From the NCBI RefSeq assembly GCF_003058365.1, contig NZ_CP028858.1:2282836-2346835 (forward strand): DNA of 64,000 nucleotides, written 5' to 3'. The notes beneath the pieces were generated by a model. It saw only the letters and a list, made by a program, of their open reading frames with translations. It was not told the DNA's origin and did no database searches. How positions within the stretch are numbered: the first letter of the stretch is position 1; each line of letters begins with the position of its first letter. Made by a program: the position numbers and the translations under genes. The DNA comes from Halococcoides cellulosivorans. GTDB lineage: Archaea > Halobacteriota > Halobacteria > Halobacteriales > Haloarculaceae. Below are positions 54,364 to 61,940 of this stretch, in pieces.

Positions 54364-54372
54364 GCTTAAATA
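54364..54372 (-). promoter_or_regulatory. TATA-like box for the giant surface gene
   Basis: On the minus strand TATTTAAGC lies 23-31 bases before the ATG at 54341, close spacing that fits a leaderless transcript. It is in the 137-bp region divergent with the SBDS gene. Confidence 0.5.
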
Positions 54373-54478
54373 GGTCGGCACAAAATTATCACTTCTGATT
54401 GCGCACGCGGGGCGGGCGCACGCGAGGCCCAACGCCGAACCGAAAACACCTTTCACCCTGCCGTGGGTACCACCTGGC

Positions 54479-55204
54479 ATGATTTCCCTTGACGAGGCCG
54501 TGACGGCACGCCTAGAATCCCACGGCGAACGGTTCGAGGTGCTGGTCGACCCGGACGCCGCCCTCGCGATCAGTCGGGGCGAGTTCGATGGCGAGTTAGA
54601 AGAGGTCATCGCCGCCGAGGACGTCTTCGAGGACGCCGCTGCGGGCGACCGACCGCCGGAGAACGCCCTCGAAGAGGTGTTCGGGACGACCGATCCCATG
54701 GAGATCATCCCGCAGGTGGTCCAGGACGGCGAGATTCAGATCACCGCCGACCAGCGCCGCGAGATGCAAGAGCGCAAACACAAAGACCTCGTCAACCGGA
54801 TCACCCGCAACGCGGTCAACCCCCAGATGGACGACGCGCCCCACCCGCCGGACCGCATCGAGTCCGCCCTAGAGGAGACCGACTTCCGGATCGACCCGAT
54901 GGAACCGGTCGAACCCCAGGTCGACGAGGCGCTCGACGCGCTCCGCCCGGTGATCCCCATCCGGTTCGACACGGTCACCGTCGCGGTCCAGTTGCCCGCC
55001 GACTACGCCGGATCGGGACAGGCGAAAGTCCGGGAGTTCGGAGACCTCGACCGCGAAGAGTGGCAGTCCGACGGCTCCTGGGTCGGCGTGTTGACGTTCC
55101 CGGCGGGCCTGCAGAACGATCTGTTCGATCTGGTCAACGAGGTCTCCAGCGGCGAGGCCGAGACCCGCATTATCAAAGACGAAGACGAGATCGAAACGCG
55201 ATAG
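54479..55204 (+). CDS. Ribosome assembly factor SBDS homologue
   Basis: 241 residues. The family helps mature the large ribosomal subunit by releasing the anti-association factor aIF6. Three domains are seen: the N-terminal FYSH domain (MISLDEAVTARLESHGERFEVLVDP... DVFEDAAAGDRP), a helical middle (ITADQRREMQERKHKDLVNRITRNAVNPQ), and a ferredoxin-like C-terminal domain (IPIRFDTVTVAVQLP). Full length. In many archaea it lies near psmA and RNase P genes; here the giant surface gene separates them. Confidence 0.96.
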   Translation: MISLDEAVTARLESHGERFEVLVDPDAALAISRGEFDGELEEVIAAEDVFEDAAAGDRPPENALEEVFGTTDPMEIIPQVVQDGEIQITADQRREMQERKHKDLVNRITRNAVNPQMDDAPHPPDRIESALEETDFRIDPMEPVEPQVDEALDALRPVIPIRFDTVTVAVQLPADYAGSGQAKVREFGDLDREEWQSDGSWVGVLTFPAGLQNDLFDLVNEVSSGEAETRIIKDEDEIETR

Positions 55205-55244
55205 CGCGGCCCGATCGCACGGAGCGGGTCAGGCGACCACTCGA

Positions 55245-55577
55245 CTACCCTTTCCGGAAGCCGATCAGGAAACCGCCGGTGAAGCCCGCGCCGACGGGCA
55301 GTGTCGAGAGCAGACTCATCGCGTAGGAGTTGACTTCCGCGGAGGTCTCGCCGGCGGTCTGGGTGGCGTTGCCAGCCGCGCCGGTGATCGCCTCCCAGTT
55401 CACGTCGAGGATCCCCCGTGTTTCCAGGAATTTGAACAGCGCGAGTTCGAGGCCGACGATCACCGCGATGATCTTCGCGACCTTCTTCGCGGCGTAGCCG
55501 ATGATGCCCCCGATGAGTGCACCGCCCCCGACTTCGAGGCCGAGCTGTGGCAGCATGCCACCGATATCCAGGCTCAT
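55245..55577 (-). CDS. FUN14 domain membrane protein
   Basis: 110 residues with the FUN14 pattern: GLEVGGGALIGGIIGYAAKKVAKIIAVIVG, then ETRGILDVNWEAI, then a last hydrophobic segment PVGAGFTGGFLIGFRKG. Two or three membrane helices. Function in archaea unknown; the eukaryotic relatives are mitochondrial outer-membrane proteins. Convergent with SBDS, its usual neighbour in haloarchaea as far as I recall. Confidence 0.9.
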   Translation of the reverse strand: MSLDIGGMLPQLGLEVGGGALIGGIIGYAAKKVAKIIAVIVGLELALFKFLETRGILDVNWEAITGAAGNATQTAGETSAEVNSYAMSLLSTLPVGAGFTGGFLIGFRKG

Positions 55578-55711
55578 ACTCGAACGGAGGTATGCTCAGC
55601 ATAAGGGTTTTGTGTCTACCCGCAGTTCGTCGCGGACCGTCCCGAACGGACCGCGATGACTCGCCCCGACGTGCGAAATGATTTTCTGACCGCCTCGTGT
55701 ACGCTCGAACA

Positions 55712-56065
55712 ATGAGTGGAGAGCCATCCGACGAAGAGATCGAACAGCTTCGTCAGAAGAAAATGGAGCAGATGCGCGAACAGGCCCAGGGCCAGGACGG
55801 CGGGAACGAACAGCAGGAGGCCGCGCGCCAGCAGGCCGACGCCCAGCGCAAGGCCATGCTGCGCAAGCACCTGACAGACGGCGCGCGCAAGCGCCTCAAC
55901 GCCGTCGAGATGACCAAACCCCAGCAAGCCAAAAAGGCCGAACAGCAGGTGCTCGCGCTCGCACAGTCCGGCCGGGTCCAGGGCAAGATCGACGAAGACG
56001 ACATGCGCAAGATCCTCCAGGAACTCAGCCCCGACTCGAAGGATTTCAACATCGAGCGGCGATAG
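55712..56065 (+). CDS. PDCD5-family DNA-binding protein
   Basis: 117 residues from the ATG at 55712 ([20 protein letters not shown]). Typical features: a long charged N-terminal helix with a Gln-rich linker, then the conserved core [42 protein letters not shown] and the end [10 protein letters not shown]. Archaeal members are small basic/acidic helical proteins, annotated as DNA-binding, of uncertain role. Confidence 0.95.
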   Translation: MSGEPSDEEIEQLRQKKMEQMREQAQGQDGGNEQQEAARQQADAQRKAMLRKHLTDGARKRLNAVEMTKPQQAKKAEQQVLALAQSGRVQGKIDEDDMRKILQELSPDSKDFNIERR

Positions 56066-56120
56066 TACCGTCGAAGGTGCGACTGTTTCCGTCGTGAGAA
56101 CCGGGTCGGGGCGACGCGCC

Positions 56121-57449
56121 TCAGAAGGTGCCGTCGAAGGGCTCGTGCGTGAAGGGCACGGCGTCCTCGCCGGCGTACGTCGCGACCAGGTGGCCGTCAC
56201 CCTCCAGATAGTACTTGTAGGTCGTCAGGCCCTCCAGGCCGACGGGCCCGCGGGCGTGGATCTTGCCCGTCGAGATGCCGACCTCCGCACCGAGTCCATA
56301 GCGATAGCCGTCCGCAAACCGCGTCGAGGCGTTGTGGAACACGCTCGATGCGTCGATACGGGTCATGAACTGGCGGGCGCGCGCGTCGTCTTCGGTCAGG
56401 ATCGACTCGGTGTGTTTCGAGCCGTTCGAATTGACGTGATCGATCGCCGCCCGAAGCGACTCGACGATGCGAATCGAGAGGATCAGATCGCCGTACTCGG
56501 TCGTCCAGTCCGCCTCGGTCGCCTCGCTGACCTCGACGTCCGCGTCGGCAAGCACCGCACGGGTGCGCTCGTCGCCGCGCAACTCGACGCCCGCCTCGGC
56601 GTACCGCTCGGCGACGCGGGGTAAGAACGCCTCGGCGACCGCCTCGTGGACCAGGAGTGTCTCGACGGCGTTACAGACCGCGGGATACTGGACTTTCGCG
56701 TCGTAAGCCACCTCCACGGCCTCGTCCAGGTCGGCCTCGCGGTCGACGAACACGTGACAGACCCCCTCGGTGTGGCCCAGCACGGGGATCTGGGTGTTGT
56801 CCTGGACGTAGCTGACGAACGCCGAGGAGCCACGGGGCATCAACAGATCGATCGATTCGTCCATCTCCAGGACGGTGTCGACGGCCGCGCGCGCTTCGAT
56901 GAGTTGGACCCAGCCCTCGGGGATCGCATCGACCGACTGGGCGGCCTCGCGGATGATCTCGAAGAGTTCGCGATTCGACTCGCTGGCCTCCGATCCGCCC
57001 TTGAGGATCACCGCGTTGCCCGACTTGAGCGCGAGCGCGGCGATCTGGACGAGCGCGTCGGGGCGGGATTCGAAGACCGTTCCGATCACGCCGATGGGGA
57101 CGGCGACCTTGTACAGGTCCAGGTCGTCGTCGAGGTGGCGCGCGTCGAGCGTCTCGCCCAGGGGATCATCGCGGGCGGCGACGCTCTCGACCATCGCGAC
57201 GATGGAGTCGAGTTTCGCGTCGTCGACGTCGAGTCGGTCGACCAGCGCCTGGGTGTACTCACCGGCTTCGAGCAGGTCCTCGGCGGCCGCGACGTCGTCG
57301 GCGTTGGCCGCGAGGATCTCCTCGCGCGACTCGTCGATCGCGCCTGCGATCGCGTCGAGCGCGGCGTTACGATCGGATTCTGCCACGGTCGCGAGTTCGA
57401 GAGCGGCCCGTTCGGCGGCCTCGACCTTGGCTTCGGTGTCGGCAGTCAT
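56121..57449 (-). CDS. proA: Gamma-glutamyl phosphate reductase (glutamate-5-semialdehyde dehydrogenase)
   Basis: 442 residues. Reduces L-glutamyl 5-phosphate with NADPH, the second step of proline synthesis. Catalytic cysteine C259 in VQYPAVCNAVETLL. Other signatures: VPIGVIGTVFESRPD, ALALKSGNAVILKGGSEA, LLMPRGSSAFVSYVQ, and the end GRGPVGLEGLTTYKY-like region (ARGPVGLEGLTTYKYYLEG). Usual length. Neither proB nor proC is in the window, so it is not in a complete proline operon here. Confidence 0.96.
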   Translation of the reverse strand: MTADTEAKVEAAERAALELATVAESDRNAALDAIAGAIDESREEILAANADDVAAAEDLLEAGEYTQALVDRLDVDDAKLDSIVAMVESVAARDDPLGETLDARHLDDDLDLYKVAVPIGVIGTVFESRPDALVQIAALALKSGNAVILKGGSEASESNRELFEIIREAAQSVDAIPEGWVQLIEARAAVDTVLEMDESIDLLMPRGSSAFVSYVQDNTQIPVLGHTEGVCHVFVDREADLDEAVEVAYDAKVQYPAVCNAVETLLVHEAVAEAFLPRVAERYAEAGVELRGDERTRAVLADADVEVSEATEADWTTEYGDLILSIRIVESLRAAIDHVNSNGSKHTESILTEDDARARQFMTRIDASSVFHNASTRFADGYRYGLGAEVGISTGKIHARGPVGLEGLTTYKYYLEGDGHLVATYAGEDAVPFTHEPFDGTF

Positions 57450-57577
57450 GTCTCGGAATGGATCCCCCTGAAAGTTGTGTGCTCCGGTTTGCCGTGATGT
57501 GGAGACGGATGTGGACCGATCGCGGCCGCCACCGCCGCCGGCATCACGTTTTTCGGCCCGCCGCCCTCAGCGGCGGT

Positions 57578-58339
57578 ATGGATGGCACCGTCGATCACGT
57601 CATGCTGCGCGTCGAAGACCTCGACGCCGCACTGGAGTTCTATACCGACCACTTCGGCTACGAGGAACGGTCCCGCTGGGAGGCCGAGACGTTCACGAAC
57701 GTCCACCTCGGCCCGCCAGAGGCCCACCCCGACAGCGCGACCGTCGAACTGACCTACAACCACGACGGCCGGTCGTACACGTTCGGGGATTCGTGGGGGC
57801 ACGTTGCGCTGCGCGTCGCGGACGTCCACGAGGCCTACGACGACCTGATGGCCCAGGGCGTCGAAGACTACCGCGACCCCGGCTCGTGTGGCGGCGAGTA
57901 CGCGTTCGTGCGCGACCCCGACGGCCACGAGATCGAACTCGTCGAGCGCGACCACGGCGCGCGCTACAGCGTCGACCACGTAATGGTCCGCGTCGAGGAC
58001 GCCGCCCGGTCGATCGGGTGGTACGTCCGGGCGCTGGAGTACGACCTGGTGCGACGCTCCGAGCACAGCGATTTCGCGCTGTACTTCCTCAAACCCGGTG
58101 ATTCGGCCCCCGAAGCCACCAGCCTGGAACTGACCTACAATTACGACGGGCGCAGCTACGGGATGGGTGACGCCTGGGGCCACGTCGCGGTCCGCACGCC
58201 CGAGGGCACGCTCACGGATACCTGGGAGACCCTGCTCGAACGCGACGCCGAGGACTATCGCGACCCCGAGTCCTGTGGGTACGACTACGCGTTCACCAAA
58301 GATCCGGACGGCCACGAGATCGAACTCGTCGAACGGTAG
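57578..58339 (+). CDS. Two-domain VOC family protein (glyoxalase-like)
   Basis: 253 residues from the ATG at 57578. Two tandem vicinal-oxygen-chelate modules are clear: MDGTVDHVMLRVEDLDAALE... RDPDGHEIELVER (about 1-123) and SVDHVMVRVEDAARSIGWYV... KDPDGHEIELVER (about 127-253). Each keeps potential metal ligands: the first His (DHVM), a Glu in the middle strand (VELTYN, LELTYN), a His in GHVA and the closing Glu (HEIELVE). Resembles lactoylglutathione lyase in layout, but haloarchaea lack glutathione, so the real substrate is unknown. Confidence 0.88.
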   Translation: MDGTVDHVMLRVEDLDAALEFYTDHFGYEERSRWEAETFTNVHLGPPEAHPDSATVELTYNHDGRSYTFGDSWGHVALRVADVHEAYDDLMAQGVEDYRDPGSCGGEYAFVRDPDGHEIELVERDHGARYSVDHVMVRVEDAARSIGWYVRALEYDLVRRSEHSDFALYFLKPGDSAPEATSLELTYNYDGRSYGMGDAWGHVAVRTPEGTLTDTWETLLERDAEDYRDPESCGYDYAFTKDPDGHEIELVER

Positions 58340-58410
58340 GCGTCGCTGGACCGTTCTTTTCAAACCAGCATCGAAATAGTCTTGAAGAGTCTGGCCGTGA
58401 ATGCTGTGTC

Positions 58411-61400
58411 ATGAGTGAGTGGAATCTCCCACACGGCGATCGCGTTCGGCCAGCGGTGGCCGCCGCGGTCTTGTTGACCGTGCTCGCGGTCGTCGGCGGC
58501 GGTCTCGCCGCCTCGGGTGCGAGCACCGCAGTCACCGCATCGAACGAGACCGCGACGGTCGCCCCGAACCAGAGCGTCGTCGTCGACCTGAACCGAACGG
58601 CGTTCGGATCGAACGCCACGATCACGGTCGAGGATCCCTCGAACGGGTCGGCCAGTGTCGTCGCGGCGGGCATCGAGTACACCGCCGACCCGAACGCGAC
58701 GGGGACCGGCCGGTTCGCCTACACCGTCGAGACGCCCACCGAAAATGACACCGGGTGGATCACGGTGGACATCGACAGCCCACCGAGCGCGGCGGACGTC
58801 TCGGTCGAGACCCGCGAGAACGACTCCGTCGAAGGAACGTTCGACGTGACCGACCCCGACGACGAGACTCTCAACGTGAGTGCCGCAACGGCCACGAACG
58901 GGACGCTCACCGTCGAGAATCGATCCTTTCGGTACACACCCGATCCCAGGTTCGCGGGGAACGAGACGGTCGAGTACGAAGTCTCCGACGGGACGTCGAC
59001 CGACACCGCGACGCTGACGATCACCGTCGAAAAGAACCAGCCACCGATCGCCAACGACACCGCGATCACCGTCACCGAAGGTGACACCTGGAGTGGGTCG
59101 TTCGACGTGCACGACCCCAACGGCGACGATCTACACGTCGAACTCCTCAGCGAGCCGACCGACGGTGCGATCTCCGTCGACGGCACGAACTTCACGTACA
59201 CGCCTCAGACCGAGGAGGTCACGACCGACGGGTTCGGCTACCGCGTGTCCGACGGCCAGGACGGCGCGACCGCGTCGGTGAGCGTCACGATCGAACTCAT
59301 GAACGACCCGCCGACCGCGGCGAACGTCTCGGTCGAGACCCGCGAGAACACCTCCGTCGAAGGAACGTTCGACGTGAGCGACCCCGACGACGAGACCCTG
59401 AATGTGACCGCCGCGTCAGCCGCGAACGGGACGCTCACCGTCGACAATCGGTCGTTCACCTACACTCCCGATCCCGGGTTCGCGGGGACCGAGACGATCG
59501 AATACACGGTCTCCGACGGGAATTCGACGGCCACCGCGACGCTGACGATCACCGTCGTACCGAACCGACCGCCGATCGCCAACGACACCGCGATCACCGT
59601 CACCGAAGGTGACTCGTGGACCGGATCGTTCGACGTGCACGACCCCGACGGCGACGCGATGAGCGTCGATATCGTCGAGCAGCCGAGTCACGGGACTGTC
59701 TCCGTCGACGGCACGAACTTCACCTACACACCCGAGACCGAACAGGCCCAGGCCGACGCGTTCGTCTACGAGGTGACCGACGGCGAAGACAGCGCGACCG
59801 CGCGGGTGAACGTCACGATCGGGTTGGTGAACGACCCGCCGACCGCGGCGAACGTTTCGGTCGATACCCGCGAGAACGAGTCCGTCTCGGGCACCTTCGA
59901 CGTGCACGACCCCGACGACGAGACCCTGAATGTGACCGCCGCGTCAGCCGCGAACGGAACGCTCTCCGTCGACAATCGATCCTTCACCTACACGCCCGAT
60001 CCCGGATTCGTCGGGACCGAAACGATCGCCTACGAGGTCTCCGACGGGAATCGGTCCGCCACCGCGACGCTGACGGTCACCGTGGTGGCGAACGACCCGC
60101 CGGTCGCCACGGGTGGCGTGCACCTGACGACCGCCAGCGAGACGCTTCGCGTGCCCGTGAACGCGAGCGACGCGAACGGCCACTCCCTGTCATATGCGAT
60201 CGAGACGGACGCGTCGAACGGGTCGGCCCGAATCGAGAACGCGACGCTCGTCTACGACGCCAACCGGACCTTCGAGGGTGTCGATCGAGTGACCGTCGCC
60301 GTCAGCGACGGCGTCGAGACCACGCACGCGACGATCGAGATCGCCGTCGATCGCCCCGACGCGGGCCAGTACGCGACCCATCGGACGGTCTCGGTGCTTC
60401 ACGGCCGGGAGACGTGGGCCAATCTGCTCGATCGGTGGCACCCGAATGGATCCGTCGAGGAAATCACGTCGCCAGATCTCGGCGAGATCGTCGATTCGAA
60501 CATCGAACACCACGTCGGCTACCAGGCACCGACGAATACGACCGGAACGTGGTCGTACGTGTTCCGCCTCGACACGCCCGCCGGCACCGAGATCGGGGTC
60601 GTCCACTTCGCGGTCGTCCGCGACAGGACGCCGCCCGAGGTCCGGGGCCTCGAAGCGCTGGCTCCCGGCCCGAACAGCAGCGAGGTGTATCTCGAAACCG
60701 ACGAACCCCTCGATACCGCGACGGCCACGTTCACGAACGAGTCGGGCGCGGTCGTCGACCGGATCTCCCTCGACGAACACCGGATCGATTTCCCCCAGGA
60801 CATGTTCGCGTATCGAGCCAACACGACGCTCGCGCCCGGGGAGTACGACCTGCGCGTCGAGGCTACCGACTTCGAGGGTGAGACCGTCGAGGCCAGGACG
60901 ACCGCCACCGTCACGAGCGGCGGGCCGACGATCGAGAACGAGGAGATCGGAGTCGAACACGGCGATGGCGATCTCACCGGGTTCGTGAACGTGACCGGCA
61001 CGAACGTCTCCAGCGTGGCGGTCTGGCTGACCGGCCTCGACACCGACCCGATCGAACTCACGCGCAACGAGACGGACCGAAACCGATACGATGTCGACGC
61101 GGAAGCCCTCCTGCCCGACTCGGCCCTGGAGTACCAGCACCCCATGCTGGTGATCGAAGCCCACGACGAGACTGGGCGGACCGTCGAAGGTAGCGGGCTC
61201 TGGTTCACCGTCGACGAGCGACCGCCCGAACTGTCGCTCTCGGCGACGGCCACCGACGGCGGCATCGACGTCCAGGTCGACCACTCCGAACCGCTCACCC
61301 AGATGACCGTGCGCGTCTCGGGGCCCGAGACACGCTCCACCCAGGTCTTCGAGTACGACGAGGGCATGACGGCGACGGCCCACTTCGAGACGCTCCCGAA

Positions 61401-61806
61401 CGGGACGTATAGCGTCGAAGTGGTCGACGCCAGGGACAAATACGCAAACGCCCGGTCGGCGGGCCCCACGACCGTCCAGGTCGGGAGCGTCCCGGACGGC
61501 GCTGGCGACGACACGAGCGACTCCACGGGATCGACCGGCCTGGGCCTCGGTGACCGGGTCGACATCGCGACGCCGACCGCAACGCCCGGTGGCGGGGCCG
61601 TCCGCACGCCCGTCGATCGAGAGCAAACGACCACGACGCCGACGGCCACCGCGGCGGACACAGAGCAGGCCACGGCGACGACGACCGCCGACGCGGTGGT
61701 CGTCCAGCGCAAGCCTGGCCCGACCGACCAGGGTGGCCCCGGATTCGGTGTCGTCGCCGCGCTGCTCGCCGTCTGCGCGGCGGCCGGTCTCCTGGCCCGC
61801 CGATAA
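58411..61806 (+). CDS. Surface protein of tandem cadherin/Ig-like repeats with PGF-CTERM signal
   Basis: 1,131 residues. Sec signal near the start (PAVAAAVLLTVLAVVGGGLAASG). Residues about 40-650 are tandem cadherin/Ig-like domains with the pattern NDPPTAANVSV... DPDDETLNV... RSFTYTPDPGF. They form a two-domain unit repeated every 528 bp (176 residues; unit starts near 58783, 59311, 59839). Residues 660-1040 hold further beta domains (PPEVRGLEALAPGPNSSEV). A Thr-rich stretch leads to the C-terminal GPGFGVVAALLAVCAAAGLLARR-type tail (PGF motif, hydrophobic helix, Arg-Arg), the archaeosortase A processing signal for lipid attachment. Probable adhesin or cell-envelope protein. Confidence 0.92.
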   Translation: MSEWNLPHGDRVRPAVAAAVLLTVLAVVGGGLAASGASTAVTASNETATVAPNQSVVVDLNRTAFGSNATITVEDPSNGSASVVAAGIEYTADPNATGTGRFAYTVETPTENDTGWITVDIDSPPSAADVSVETRENDSVEGTFDVTDPDDETLNVSAATATNGTLTVENRSFRYTPDPRFAGNETVEYEVSDGTSTDTATLTITVEKNQPPIANDTAITVTEGDTWSGSFDVHDPNGDDLHVELLSEPTDGAISVDGTNFTYTPQTEEVTTDGFGYRVSDGQDGATASVSVTIELMNDPPTAANVSVETRENTSVEGTFDVSDPDDETLNVTAASAANGTLTVDNRSFTYTPDPGFAGTETIEYTVSDGNSTATATLTITVVPNRPPIANDTAITVTEGDSWTGSFDVHDPDGDAMSVDIVEQPSHGTVSVDGTNFTYTPETEQAQADAFVYEVTDGEDSATARVNVTIGLVNDPPTAANVSVDTRENESVSGTFDVHDPDDETLNVTAASAANGTLSVDNRSFTYTPDPGFVGTETIAYEVSDGNRSATATLTVTVVANDPPVATGGVHLTTASETLRVPVNASDANGHSLSYAIETDASNGSARIENATLVYDANRTFEGVDRVTVAVSDGVETTHATIEIAVDRPDAGQYATHRTVSVLHGRETWANLLDRWHPNGSVEEITSPDLGEIVDSNIEHHVGYQAPTNTTGTWSYVFRLDTPAGTEIGVVHFAVVRDRTPPEVRGLEALAPGPNSSEVYLETDEPLDTATATFTNESGAVVDRISLDEHRIDFPQDMFAYRANTTLAPGEYDLRVEATDFEGETVEARTTATVTSGGPTIENEEIGVEHGDGDLTGFVNVTGTNVSSVAVWLTGLDTDPIELTRNETDRNRYDVDAEALLPDSALEYQHPMLVIEAHDETGRTVEGSGLWFTVDERPPELSLSATATDGGIDVQVDHSEPLTQMTVRVSGPETRSTQVFEYDEGMTATAHFETLPNGTYSVEVVDARDKYANARSAGPTTVQVGSVPDGAGDDTSDSTGSTGLGLGDRVDIATPTATPGGGAVRTPVDREQTTTTPTATAADTEQATATTTADAVVVQRKPGPTDQGGPGFGVVAALLAVCAAAGLLARR

Positions 61807-61940
61807 GCCCGCGAGACACCACCACACACGCGACAGTTCGCGTCGCTCGATCGGAACGCCCTCCGTCGATTCCGACCGTTCGAGTCAATTTCCCGCCTAT
61901 CGCGATTCATTTTAGTGCCTCAAACGGAGAATAGAACTGT

